Assembly (NCBI GenBank): GCA_026874595.1
Contig: CM049317.1
Location: 60,610,618-60,674,617 of the forward strand
Direction: 5' to 3'
Length of the DNA: 64,000 nucleotides
From: Sipunculus nudus
Lineage: Eukaryota; Annelida; Sipuncula; Golfingiida; Sipunculidae
Shown here: piece after piece, positions 38,001 to 48,299 of the stretch
Position numbering within the stretch: position 1 is the first letter of the stretch
Layout: the number at the start of each line of letters is the position of its first letter
Made by a program: the position numbers and the translations under genes
The notes under the pieces: generated by a model
What the model saw: the letters and a program-made list of their open reading frames with translations, nothing else
The model's database searches: none
Told to the model about the DNA's origin: nothing

Positions 38001-41000
38001 ATGAGTTTAATTCCTCCATGTAGACTCTGTCTCGGCCTTTCGAAAAGTCATGGATCAAAAAGAAGTCTTGTTAATGCGAATCCTATTACACTAAGAACAA
38101 CATAAAATTATTTGTGGCATTACAAATGAATAAACAATATGAACGCTTTGATATTTCACGTTATGTCTTTAGCATCTTACGATTCGTCTGTCATCGCGGA
38201 GGAATCCGGATGAGGTAACCATGGTGGCAGACGTTTCCTCTGTTTCCGCTGTGCGCGTGCAGTCCTTTATTGACGCACAGGAGTGGGCGCTACACAATCA
38301 AGTGACCACGTGGAGTCAAAGCGGAATGTCATTGGTCGATCGAAATCATCGTCATCCAACGTTTTCAGCGGCATGCACCGTCCAGCGAAGGATAGGATTC
38401 TTCGTCTGGAACATCTTCGTTGTCTTGGTTCGTAATGCCACTATCTTCTCAAATGATCTAAAGGTTTTTTTTACTATATATATAACAATGATATATGACC
38501 GGAACGAAGTTAGGACCTATAAAGGTAAAAAAAATCTGCTTAAAGAGAGCATATATGCATACCATTTTGCACCATGTTGACTAGTGCAGAAAGGCGTATT
38601 TGTATAGGGTATACCCTAATTTGAGCGATAAATGTATTTCTCCAGAATATGTTTTCTTTAGTCATTTATGTTATTATTCACCAGCCTAATCAATGTTGGA
38701 ACATGAGCATATGGTGCCATTGCTCTAGCGTTATCTCTGGTACATCGCATCATAGTTCATTCTCGCTGCTCAGAAGATATCTCATGAAAACGCCACTATT
38801 GAGCCGCGTGTTTACTTGTACGCATGTGGTGCGTACATGGGGATACGTATGCCGATATTGTGTGTGTGTGTCCATTGGATACGTTTGTCAGTGCGTTTTT
38901 TACTCTCAATTATTTCTACAAAATGGAACGTTTCCGCATGCGTTTCTGTACCAGCGGCTACATGGTCCGGTTGGTGAAAAACGTATTCGTATCCGTATTC
39001 GCACCGCATCCGTACCGCATAAGTGGACACGCATTCTAACTCAGTGTTATCGTAAATGTTCATTCAAATATAATGTATATAATGACGTGTATGTTGTAAC
39101 CACCAATGTAGCCTTGTGGGTCAGTAAATGTTCCACTTGGATTTCAACGACTCTGATAGAGGGACTGCTTTCGAATAAAGCTGGTTGAAAAAAAATTGTT
39201 CAGAAGTGCACGACATGGGTCTTGTTTGGTGAGAAAATGCACAGGGTTACAAAGCCCCAACCCCACCATCACCACAAAACGGGGAGAATCACCCCCCCCC
39301 CTTACGAAAAATGACAATGCCCCCCTCTGAATGTTAAAATTACCTTCAACCACCATCAATAAATACATAAATATGTTGTTTATAAATACATATATTTTCA
39401 TACTGATATATTCTTACATGCTTTTTATTCTTTTTCAGTTACTTATCACGGGTTTGGCTTTTACGTCCTTCGCTATCGAGAACAAGCTGACCCCGAATCG
39501 TCTGCTGTTGACGTTCACTGCTCTGCTGACTTCTGTGGCCTTCAAGCACATCGCCAACCGCAATGTGCCCCAAATATCATACCTGACATTCTTGGTTAGT
39601 ATGCCTCGATCGCCACCATAGCGGAGATAAGAATATTCATGACTGGGATCTCCAATCGAATGTTGTCTAAATTTGAAAAGATGATTTCCCTGAATTCATT
39701 CAGATTTATTCGGACATGTTGACCATAATTTTATAAGGGAATCAAACTTCTACTTGCTGTAAATGTAGCTGTTTTAAAAATGGCTTCCCGCAAATGATAA
39801 TATATAACATTTGTAGAGGTAATTGCTATCAGATTGATAGCAATAAAAAAAACTTAAAAGGATGTTTTACTTTTAATCAAAGGAAGTTAAATAAAAATAC
39901 TCATGGCTTTATCATATCTTATATCAATTCTAATTATATTTGAAAATAATAGATATCATCAAAATAAATCTTAGTCTCAAAGGTTTAATTTTATTTTGGA
40001 TGCCTTATTCCCGATTCATCAAAACCTAGAAAGTCAAAATTAAAAAATGTCGTTGCATAATATATATACTTTTTTTATTGATGAAACCTATAGAGCCATT
40101 GTTCCCATTACAATTTTAAATTTAAACAGTATGTCTTACTTTAGCTCCTTATTGACTCATCAGTGCATATGAATTTTCTTAATGCACAATTGAAATGAGA
40201 AGAAATGTTTCAAGGAAATACGATCTTTTCTTACACGTTTTAACGCGCGGGAGAGGAATACAGTGCGAGTTACGCAAAAGCAACGTTAAAGAGACAAAAA
40301 GGCACCATCAGTTTCCCTCATTTAAAATATGGTAACATGATGCGACGTTCAGCTGTTCGTCGTACTGATATCTTAACAATCTGTATATTATGTATCCAGT
40401 TGATATTTTTGTCTATTGAACATCCATTTTTTACAGGACAAGTACATCTTAGCGTCCATGGCCCTGCTGACAGTGGCGGCGGCGTGGCACGCAGTCCTCA
40501 GTCTTCTTCTCTATGACGAAAACCTGGCGGCCACTGCCGACACTTACGCCTTGGCGGTTCTGGGAGCGGTGTATGTCATATTCCAGGCGTCGTTCTTTAT
40601 TCACGCTTATGTTGAGGTAAGTGAATGTTGAAATTTGAAAATACTTGGCCCTTTAAAATTGAAGTTGGCGTTACGCGCTCAAGATTTACGTCCTTCGAAG
40701 AAGGTTGGAAACCATGACAACGGATTTTAATTGAGGCGGATGCCATTAAAAATATAGAATCTGTATAATCACTTTCCCGTACTTTCGTGCGGATTGTCTC
40801 TTGAATCATTTAAACATATTCTCTTAATATTGGGGATTATGATATGTGTGCTTCCAAATTTTGGAAAATAGTTAGAATTCCAATATCTTGGATATTTTAA
40901 CTCGTTATCTCCCGAACCGATTCGAAGAATGACTCGATTTTTTTAAAGATTGGTATACGTTATATGCAAGAATGTCCATTGTCAAATACCTATATTGCCG

Positions 41001-41853
41001 GAAATTCACAGTGACTGGCGAATCTTGGAATTTGTGCATTTATAGCGGCACTCTAACGGAGGACCTATACGGTCCGAATCTTTTACAGTTGTTTGTATTT
41101 TAGTTCTCTGGGCAGATTGTGGATATTATGTGTGCATTACATGTGGTACTTTAATGTAATTAAAATAACGCCTGTGCATACTTACAATAATAAATACAAT
41201 TACATTTTTCTGCATGGGCTTGGCCGAAAATTCCTACTGTCATCTCTAATATCAACTAGCATATAGCATTCTTAGATTCAAATTGTTCTAATGGGATAAC
41301 ACGCCAGGTTTTATTGTTGCATAATTGGTGATTCATTAACACGTTGCATATACATATACATGTATTATATCGCTCAAATATTATTTTTTATATCACAGGG
41401 ACGGAAGTCACGTGATTGGCATCTGAAGCACGCCAGCCAAAAAGTAAGTGTTTTAGTATAGGAAGTATTTGTAGTCAAACCATGCACCTTGACTTCCTGC
41501 CAACATTGTGTACACAAATGACGTCACATATATCAAACCATACTCATTCTCGAATCGATTATATTGATTCAGCCATCTTTAATTTAATCGATACATTAAC
41601 TTAACAAAACCCAGGTAAAAAGATAACGTGACATGAAATGCAAAACATATTTTTCTCTTATTAAATATTAATTAATCATTATGTAATTTTAGATCATGCA
41701 TAATTTTTTACATGACATTCCTTTCACTTGAAAGACCCATGGTTTGATAGAAATGAAATGTTTGGGACATATATATATATATATATATTCATAAAACCTT
41801 TGCAGGAAATGAGAGCCACAGGACAAAGCAATAAGGAGGATTACCGACATTGA
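28900..41853 (+). CDS. Cys-less pentameric ligand-gated ion channel subunit (complete, 8 exons)
   Basis: Join 28900-29013, 35484-35612, 36252-36446, 38173-38427, 39439-39594, 40437-40616, 41399-41443, 41806-41853: 373 residues, every intron in phase 0. Residues about 35-215 are the ligand-binding beta sandwich (W.EPEW, HWSPDIFIQNN, FPFDTQ). M1 is about 220-242, M2 about 251-270 (LLLTFTALLTSVAF), then VPQISYLTFLDKYI, M3 about 284-306 and M4 about 321-341. The Pro-loop FPFD is present but the two flanking cysteines are not. The M3-M4 linker is only about 14 residues. The N-terminus is METQEILKALRSLHQTLDKK, amphipathic and not a signal peptide. These traits recall bacterial GLIC/ELIC-type channels. 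The start ATG has a strong context (gccATGg); an upstream in-frame exon supplying a leader cannot be excluded. Ligand and ion selectivity cannot be read from the sequence. Confidence 0.9.
30110..31150 (-). mobile_element. Helitron-like element, inverted relative of 6118-7572, interrupted
   Basis: Carries ggtggcgccacc near 30418, 30567 and 30694, gagatatgagcttggatgtc units, a CGG run (31094) and the end tagtatccgcaaaatttcgt. Interrupted at 30790-30933 by a block identical to 28338-28464. Lies in intron 1 of the pLGIC gene. Confidence 0.75.
31548..34768 (-). mobile_element. Tandem-core element, copy 2 (long)
   Basis: Left boundary acaagggacctatgggtcac then ggcgctcagctg; right boundary with the CGGA microsatellite (34660-34722), ctatagctcagatgactt and atagtcagctgagc. 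Inside, two units of about 660 bp start near 33405 and 34065. Boundaries match the family of 1131-3418 in reverse; whether all 3.2 kb is one insertion is uncertain. Confidence 0.6.
35195..35392. mobile_element. hAT-like MITE (AGTAATTG family)
   Basis: Inverted arrays of aagtaattg and caattactt; right end ..caattacttttggacccaac tctg matches the CAGAGTTGGG-type terminal sequence common in hAT elements. The open frames on both strands are palindrome artefacts. Confidence 0.7.
35484..35612 (+). CDS. pLGIC exon 2 (first beta strands)
   Basis: 43 codons: VEVHVKIIFLRVGDIDTVKE, VFDADVFIRVKWREPEWDNQ, ELP. The pattern V.V.I..L.VGDID.....F.A.VFI.V.W corresponds to strands beta1 and beta2 of the family. 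Acceptor ttttccag, donor gtatga. A hAT-like MITE ends about 90 bp upstream. Confidence 0.9.
36030..36225. mobile_element. Foldback MITE before pLGIC exon 3
   Basis: Arms atgagagtgatataatttct ... cccttagcc against ggctaaggg ... gaccaatgtactctcat. The element ends about 25 bp before the acceptor at 36251. Confidence 0.6.
36252..36446 (+). CDS. pLGIC exon 3 (loop A to Pro-loop)
   Basis: 65 codons. DYDWKKHWSPDIFIQNN is the loop A signature (W.PD..I.N), followed by AWAFEKRRVKGTFAETMELH and QFPFDTQ. In canonical Cys-loop receptors a cysteine lies about 12 residues before FPFD..; here there is none. Acceptor ctttttcag, donor gtgagg. Confidence 0.92.
38173..38427 (+). CDS. pLGIC exon 4 (loops B and C, start of M1)
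   Basis: 85 codons from HLTIRLSSRRNPDEVTMV to QRRIGFFVWNIFVVL. The expected second Cys-loop cysteine after FPFDTQ is replaced (HLTIRL). The only cysteine in the domain is in SAACTVQRR just before M1. Acceptor gtctttag, donor gttcgt. Confidence 0.9.
38800..39045. mobile_element. Foldback MITE in pLGIC intron 4
   Basis: Left arm gcgtgtttacttgtacgcat with gtggtgcgtacatggggatacg, right arm cgtatccgtattcgcaccgc with atccgtaccgcataagtgga. Explains the 179-codon open frame over 38649-39188, which shows no family resemblance. Confidence 0.6.
39439..39594 (+). CDS. pLGIC exon 5 (M1 end, M2 pore helix)
   Basis: 52 codons: LLITGLAFTSFAIENKL, then TPNRLLLTFTALLTSVAF (M2) and KHIANRNVPQISYLTFL. The M2 to M3 join resembles bacterial channels (LP..PY.T) as well as animal ones. 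No glutamate ring is seen at the cytoplasmic end of M2, so charge selectivity is open. Confidence 0.93.
40437..40616 (+). CDS. pLGIC exon 6 (M3, minimal loop, M4)
   Basis: 60 codons: DKYILASMALLTVAAAWHAV is M3, LSLLLYDENLAATADTYA holds the very short M3-M4 linker, and LAVLGAVYVIFQASFFIHAY is M4. M3 and M4 in one exon with no large cytoplasmic loop is unusual for an animal Cys-loop receptor. Confidence 0.92.
41399..41443 (+). CDS. pLGIC exon 7 (short tail exon)
   Basis: 15 codons, GRKSRDWHLKHASQK, a basic stretch right after M4. Acceptor atatcacag, donor gtaagt, phase 0. Support is the strong splice sites and the open frame, not homology. Confidence 0.75.
41806..41853 (+). CDS. pLGIC exon 8 (C-terminus, stop)
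   Basis: EMRATGQSNKEDYRH then TGA. Acceptor tttgcag, phase 0, follows a short (TA)n run. Low complexity of evidence: frame and splice site only. Confidence 0.7.
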   Translation, partial: EMRATGQSNKEDYRH

Positions 41854-43326
41854 GGCGCAGTTGTATTTATCGTTTATGTTCTGAAGTGATATTTATATTT
41901 TGCTAACTCAATCTTCAACATTCGCAAAAAATTGGAACATTTCCGTCAACACAGATAACATTGTATAGTACAATGCGGACATATTGATGTTAAGCTGTGA
42001 AATTATGTGATATTAATATAGATGTATATATAAATACAATGTTGACATACATATTGGAAGCAGACAATGAATATTTATGTATCAGATCGTCCTGTATCGA
42101 TGTTTCGACTGAGACATTTTTTATTATTTAGATATGATTTTTATATTAATAAAAAGTTTAGAGAGCAAGTAATAATATTTTTCTTACACTGTTGTCTCCA
42201 TATTGTTATTTACGATTAGAGGATATACGGTTAAAATTTTCCCCAGATTTGACGACTTTCCACTTTTTGCACATACTGTAAGCACAATCTAATGTTTCCA
42301 TATTTTATTCATTATATGGTGAAATTAGTCTATAACTATAAATATTCATTCTAAGGATGGTAAGCCTCTGCCATGTGGGATGGCCCTACTGTTGAATTCT
42401 TCCTTAACCATGTTTGCCAATATTCCCAGGTTCATTCGTGCATAAGTGGCTCTACGTTTGTGAATATAATATGGTGACGTTCTTCTAATCGATTCTTCAT
42501 TGGCCCATCCCAAAATATCCTGAAAATTTCATGAGATTTCATTCAATCATAACTGCGTCGGTTATCATCCAGGCAGAGTCAGCTTCCTAGAGCCATAAAC
42601 GGCAATTACTTGATGGAGAAGCGTTTTCTAGGGCCGTCGTGGTCTAATGCTTCTAAGTGCTATTAGGATAATTGGCCTTATTTATTTATTATTACAAACA
42701 TAATTTTTCTCTCGATCGCCCAAACTCACACCCACATTCACACCTACACGTGTACACTAGGAGTTTTTGATGAGTACAATTTATTGTGACTGCAACATAT
42801 TTTTGGATAAATCGGATAAAAACATTTCAGTGAATTATCAAGCATTATGCCACATGATATCATATTTTGTAAACAAAATAAAATATTGTATATCACTGCT
42901 TTTTGTGAGCACACTTAAAAAAATATCCATTGAGTTCGTCTTCCTGGCCTGAGTAGAATAGTCCTGCTGACACCCTGAAGATTCGCTAAAGAGCAGAGGG
43001 TTAACTATAGATTGGACCCGTATCTTATGACCCTTCTAGGTGGGAAACCACTAAGAGTTTATTCTTATTTTAATTTGTTAATCAGGTCCCTCAAGTGGGT
43101 CGATCAATATCTGAGACATTGTTTAAGCTTAAATTCCTTTAACATGTTTGTCTTTACGGAAAGAAATGCAGATTTAATACAAATGATGAAGAATTTAATC
43201 ATTCCTATTTAGAAAAAGCATGAACTAAATTTGCACAAATATACTGCATTGTATCAGCTGAGATAAATTTATCAATGGTACTTTATATGTATGTGGTGGT
43301 TTCTTCTTTAGGTATAATTTTATCAT
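41854..43326. other. Convergent intergenic region
   Basis: 3' flanks of the pLGIC gene (+) and TRPM gene 2 (-). AT-rich, no recognised gene. Reverse-strand AATAAA signals (TTTATT at about 43068) could end the TRPM transcript. Confidence 0.4.
42148..42153 (+). promoter_or_regulatory. Possible polyadenylation signal of the pLGIC gene
   Basis: AATAAA about 295 bp after the TGA, followed within 40 bp by T-rich sequence. Plausible position; no transcript evidence. Confidence 0.4.
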
Positions 43327-43401
43327 CTACACATTCATGGAGGTTCTCTGTCGTCGCTGGTTCTTACCGGAAGGGTCTAATGACATGGCTATCCCTTGTA
43401 C
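43327..43401 (-). CDS. TRPM gene 2 last exon b22, with stop codon
   Basis: Acceptor gttttcag, phase 0, reading VQGIAMSLDPSGKNQRRQ, RTSMNV, TAG. VQGIAMSL follows LEEQ as VAQTARAL does in human TRPM2. A strong donor-like site (ccg|gtaaga) inside the exon could lead to further exons, but no NUDT9-H coding sequence was seen on this strand before the convergent pLGIC gene. Confidence 0.6.
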   Translation of the reverse strand, partial: VQGIAMSLDPSGKNQRRQRTSMNV

Positions 43402-44070
43402 CTGAAAACATGACAATTTAGTTTCAAATTAAAATTTAAAATTGAAATGTAGCTTTGCTGAGAATAATGTTAAATGCATACTCGTATCGTTATACAACAA
43501 AGCATAACATCATGAGCCCGTTCAGTAACACAGGAATGTTTATCTTTTTAAACCCATGCACTTATGACTTTTTATATATCGGAATGTCTTAAACGCCGAA
43601 GAACGACACAATATTTTAAACAATTAAGAAAACATTAACGATAATTTAAGATTTTGTCTAAGCGATACAATCAATACACTCATCACGCAGCCTTTACACA
43701 CTGCACATCTCCTTCGTTTAAACAGCTGTTTTGCTGATCAAAATTTTCGGGGTTTCACCACCAGGGCTCGCACAGGAAAAACAACTGTAATCAGACATAT
43801 TAGAGCGTGGTGTCGCATTGTGCATCCAACTCCAAGTTCAAAATCCGCAAAAGCCCGATTTCCTTGGCCTTATGTCAGCCCTGTTGTTGAGAACCCGATA
43901 AAAATATAAACAAAGCAGCGGTTTAACAAAAGGAGGTCTAGAACGAGGAGTGTATACAATTAAAGGTAGTGATTAAGGTGAGGGATTAAATTCAGTGAAA
44001 GGGGAAGGATAAAATTATAAATATGAACCTACCTGTTCCTCCAGGACTGCTAACCTGTTATATCAAGAGG

Positions 44071-44161
<91 letters not shown>

Positions 44162-47100
44162 TACCTTTCAATACCGTTTGGCCATTGAATATTTTTGGTA
44201 ATTCTATCAAATATTGATTTTGATAAAAACAAATTAAAGCTGGGACTTACGACCAAATATCCGATAAATAAAACATGTCAACAGCCATATTTAGTGAATG
44301 ATTCGTAAGTAACTTCACGAACAGTTACCTTTTTTCACAAATCTATTTACGTCTTACTGACACAAGATAACAAATGAATAAACAGGGTATTATCAACGCA
44401 GAATTTGATCATAAATGGACATTTTGCTAATTTCTAATTTTGGCGCACTGTGTCATTATTTTACAGGTTCCTTCAATTTCTTATGCAGCGATCACGTGAA
44501 TATTAAATGAAACAATCACATGAAAATATTACACAAAAAAAGTCTAGTTTGAAAGTACATTTGAAGATCTGGAAATATAATGTCCGTGATGCGTGTTCAG
44601 CCATATAGTAATGTATTGAGTGACGGTTGTAAAGGTTTTAACAATCAACGGATTTTCATGACTGGACAGATAAAGTGTGGTTTTAAGAGGTGGTCTTCTA
44701 ATCGGGGGTTTATCATATTATAAGTAATAAAATAAAGTACCTTCTACTCATGTCTAGCACAACTACTCCTGTATCCGTCCGCTCGGCCTCCTCAGTCTGT
44801 CGTAGATATTCATCCGCGCGTGTGTTTTCCCATTCGATTAGCTGGTTTTCTGTATCATCGTCAAATCTGTTTACTGAACAGAAACATCTTCTGTTAAATC
44901 TTGACTTTGCAAAAAGTGCCTTCCTATGTATATTTTTTATAGCTAAGCTCTTGACATGCATCATATTTGGTCATAAGATTAGTAACACATTAATCGAAAA
45001 TTAATCCGAAACAAAGAAAAAGCACCAGTGTGAACTGCTACATTTATACCTGAAATACATTGTAATTATATGATTAATTCTCAGTACAAGCAAATGTTAC
45101 AAATTTCTTTGCTCATTGCTGAGGGTTAAAATAAGAGAATAAGGTAGAGCTACGTCAGTGATGCAGTCGAGTTCACACCAAGTGCAAGTCCGAATCCAGG
45201 CCACCCGAGTCCAATTCAAATAAAATTAATTTATTTCCACAATAATATATACATTATACATGGAACAGTTAAAGTTATATATAGTTATCCATGTGACAAA
45301 GAGGACTGACTCATGGAGTATATGTCCTCTCAGTATTAACATTAAATATAGTAGGTTATATGGTGTAAGCACTATGCATTAAGTAAACTAAAATTAAACT
45401 TTTTTTGCAATACAGAGAAAACAAACTAATGAACATTTGATTATGAAAATGAAGTTAAATATAATTAATATGATTTTAAAGTGGAGGGAAAAATATTCTT
45501 CCAGACGACGTTTAAATGTTGATTTTGCAGAACAAGGACCAATATTTTTCATAATATTGTTCCAAATTCCAACCCCTTTGAATTGTAAAGTTTTACTGTA
45601 GGCTGCAGTTTTACATACTGGTACATGGAAAAGTGCATTCTTTTTGTTCTGTAATGATGTACGTCTAAGATTTTGCAAAATAATTATGATACAATTAAAG
45701 GTAACATAATTAATCTTATACATAAATAAACTAACACTATAATTGTAGATATTTTCTGGGGTTAGTAACCTGAGGGAAATAAAAAGATCATGTGCATGTG
45801 GATTATAATGTTACAAGCCCAAATCCACTTTTTTCGAGTCCGAGTCGTTTGGAATCTTAGTCGGAGTCCGAGTGCAATATAAATCTCTTCATAAAAATAA
45901 ATCTAAAAATGAAAAAAATCATATTATCATGTTTTTTACGTTAGTCTGCACGTCTTTTGCTGAAATGTTTAAATTCAATTAGCTCCGGTTTCGGAGCTAA
46001 AGCTTGGTATATTGTCTTATTGTAGAACTCTGTTAATAGTTGCACATGCATGAAAGTCTTATAGTTTATGTGTATATATTTTTTTTACTGGCCTCGAAAT
46101 GGTATAAGTCGGAGTATAAGTACTTGAGTCCAAGTCCGATACCCTAAAAATTGCATTTGAATCCAAGTCCGTACTCGAGTCCTGCATCACTAACGCGTAT
46201 GTACTGTAAACTCACTGAAACCAGTACGCTGCGGTGTACAACATGTACAGCAGCTCAGGATCATGAACAAATAGTTGAATAAGATAAGTGGGGGAGGGAG
46301 CGGGGGCCGGTTATCGAACTGTTTGACCAGAGAGAACCGCTGGAACTCCCACGCCTCACTCGTGTTGTCCAACATCTGCCCGATGTTCTGACTGCAAAGG
46401 AGAAATGTGAACAAAAAATCAAAATAATTCAGGTAAAATTCGAAGATATATTGGAAATTATTTTATTATGGTCCGCTCCAGTAAACTGTGGCCACTGCTA
46501 TTTTGATATTGTTAAATTAATCCATAAACGTGCTTTTTAACATTTAAATAAAAAAGTTTTTTTTTGTGTCAATAAGAATTAAAATTAATTTTACATTGTA
46601 AAATATGTAAACAGATAACAAAATTCGGGAAACATCTCCTGGATGACGTCATAACACTCCGGATCAGGATATTATCAAGTTCCAATGCAGAAATTGGTAA
46701 TGTGCACATAGGACACATGTGATGGTGTATCTTATGCATGTATATAAGACAGCAGCTAAATGTTTAATATTTTATTCTTCCAAAACGTTTTAGGGGATTC
46801 TCGCCTAAATGTACTAAAAAATTCAATGCTGATATAATGAATCGTGCTTTGAAACTGTTTAGGATCACGATGTTTAATAAAGCGTCCCAAAAGTGTTGTA
46901 AATATTGCGAAACTATTTGCCATTTACATGTAATTCTTTTGCACATGTTAACCTAATTAGGTGCTCGTCGGTTAAAACGACCCCAAAGGTATATTTGTAA
47001 GCATAATTCATATTCGATTTTTGAATAATGTATAATACGTTCGACCTAATAATATATGAATTCTTCTTCATGTGCATCAGTATACAAATTTGATAAATTA

Positions 47101-48236
47101 ATATCAAGTGTGATTTTTGTTTTCCCAAACGGATCACAACTGCAGCTAACCTTTTCCACTGATGGCCAATCAACGCTCTCCATATTCGACCAATCACAGC
47201 CAGCTCTATCGAATAGAGGGTTATTCTAAGTCACAGGTAATGTTAGCGCTATGGACTATAGTATATTTACAACGCATACTGAAAGATCTAAATAATACTT
47301 ACCTGAATAACGTTATCAGAAGGTTGGTTATAATTTTCCCAAGCATTACCAGCTTCTTGTTGAAGGACAGTATTCGTACAGTCCGAAAATAGCCAGCTAT
47401 GAGAGTTACTCCTAGCAGTGACTGGCCCCAATTGAAGCACGTGTCACAGTTTTGTATAAACCGCAGTACGGTACCGGCGGTAAACAAACACACTGTCAGA
47501 ATGTCCAACGCGTTCCATAGATTCTTCACATATTGCTTGAGATTGAACTGGGCTCGGTCCTCCCATAGCTACAGTGAAAATAAAACAATTATAAATGATT
47601 TTACTCGAGATCAATTAAAGTGAGCACCATCTTCTGTGAATGAAGTTTATTTTGAACATCTTTATATTAATATTTTTATTAAGTTGGTTGGCCGCTTCCC
47701 GTTTCTGAACCTATCACGCCAGTATAATAGAAAAGGTGAAGTTTTTCTTGCTTCAAACCTGGGCTGACACAGGGCCAACAATTGTAATCAGACCTGATGA
47801 GAGCGGGGCGGGGTGTCTCAGGTTTTAAACTTGTATGCACAAAGCGATACCATACACTCATTTGGGTCTGATTTCAATTGTTTGCTCTGTGCCAGCCCTG
47901 TTGTTGAAACCCCGAAAAAAAATACTGAAACAGTGGCGTCAATTTATCTTCAAGGGTGGGGGGGGGGGGGGGGGATGACTCGCAGGCGTTTGGGGGGGGG
48001 GGCGTTATTCAAAATGTTGACTTTTTTTTTACAAACACAAACACACACACACACATATATATGCACCCTTAATTGTGCTTTTTGACATACATGAATTTAA
48101 AAATTATCACAATTAATTTTACGGTTTTAAAAAGTTAGTAAGTTAAGAGTATATGGTAATTCTAAACCAGTTTAAGATAAATAACATTCTTTAGTATACC
48201 AAATCCTATAATTCTGATTATTAATATATTTCATGT

Positions 48237-48299
<63 letters not shown>

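Noticed and set aside
38649-39188. 179-codon open frame in a pLGIC intron
   Set aside because: Longest simple frame in the window, but it crosses a foldback MITE, has no family resemblance and sits between two solid exons.
43312-43401. Plus-strand frame MEVLCRRWFLPEGS
   Set aside because: It is the antisense of the last exon of TRPM gene 2, which fits phase and family on the minus strand.
43389-43401. Reading the last exon of TRPM gene 2 directly after b20 (giving RYKG then stop)
   Set aside because: The 22-nt microexon at 44033-44054 restores a phase-0 reading that matches LEEQ and the following TRPM sequence.
46913-47197. 94-codon minus-strand frame in the b18-b19 intron as the missing pore
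   Set aside because: No S5, turret or S6 resemblance, no flanking splice sites in the needed phase; treated as chance.
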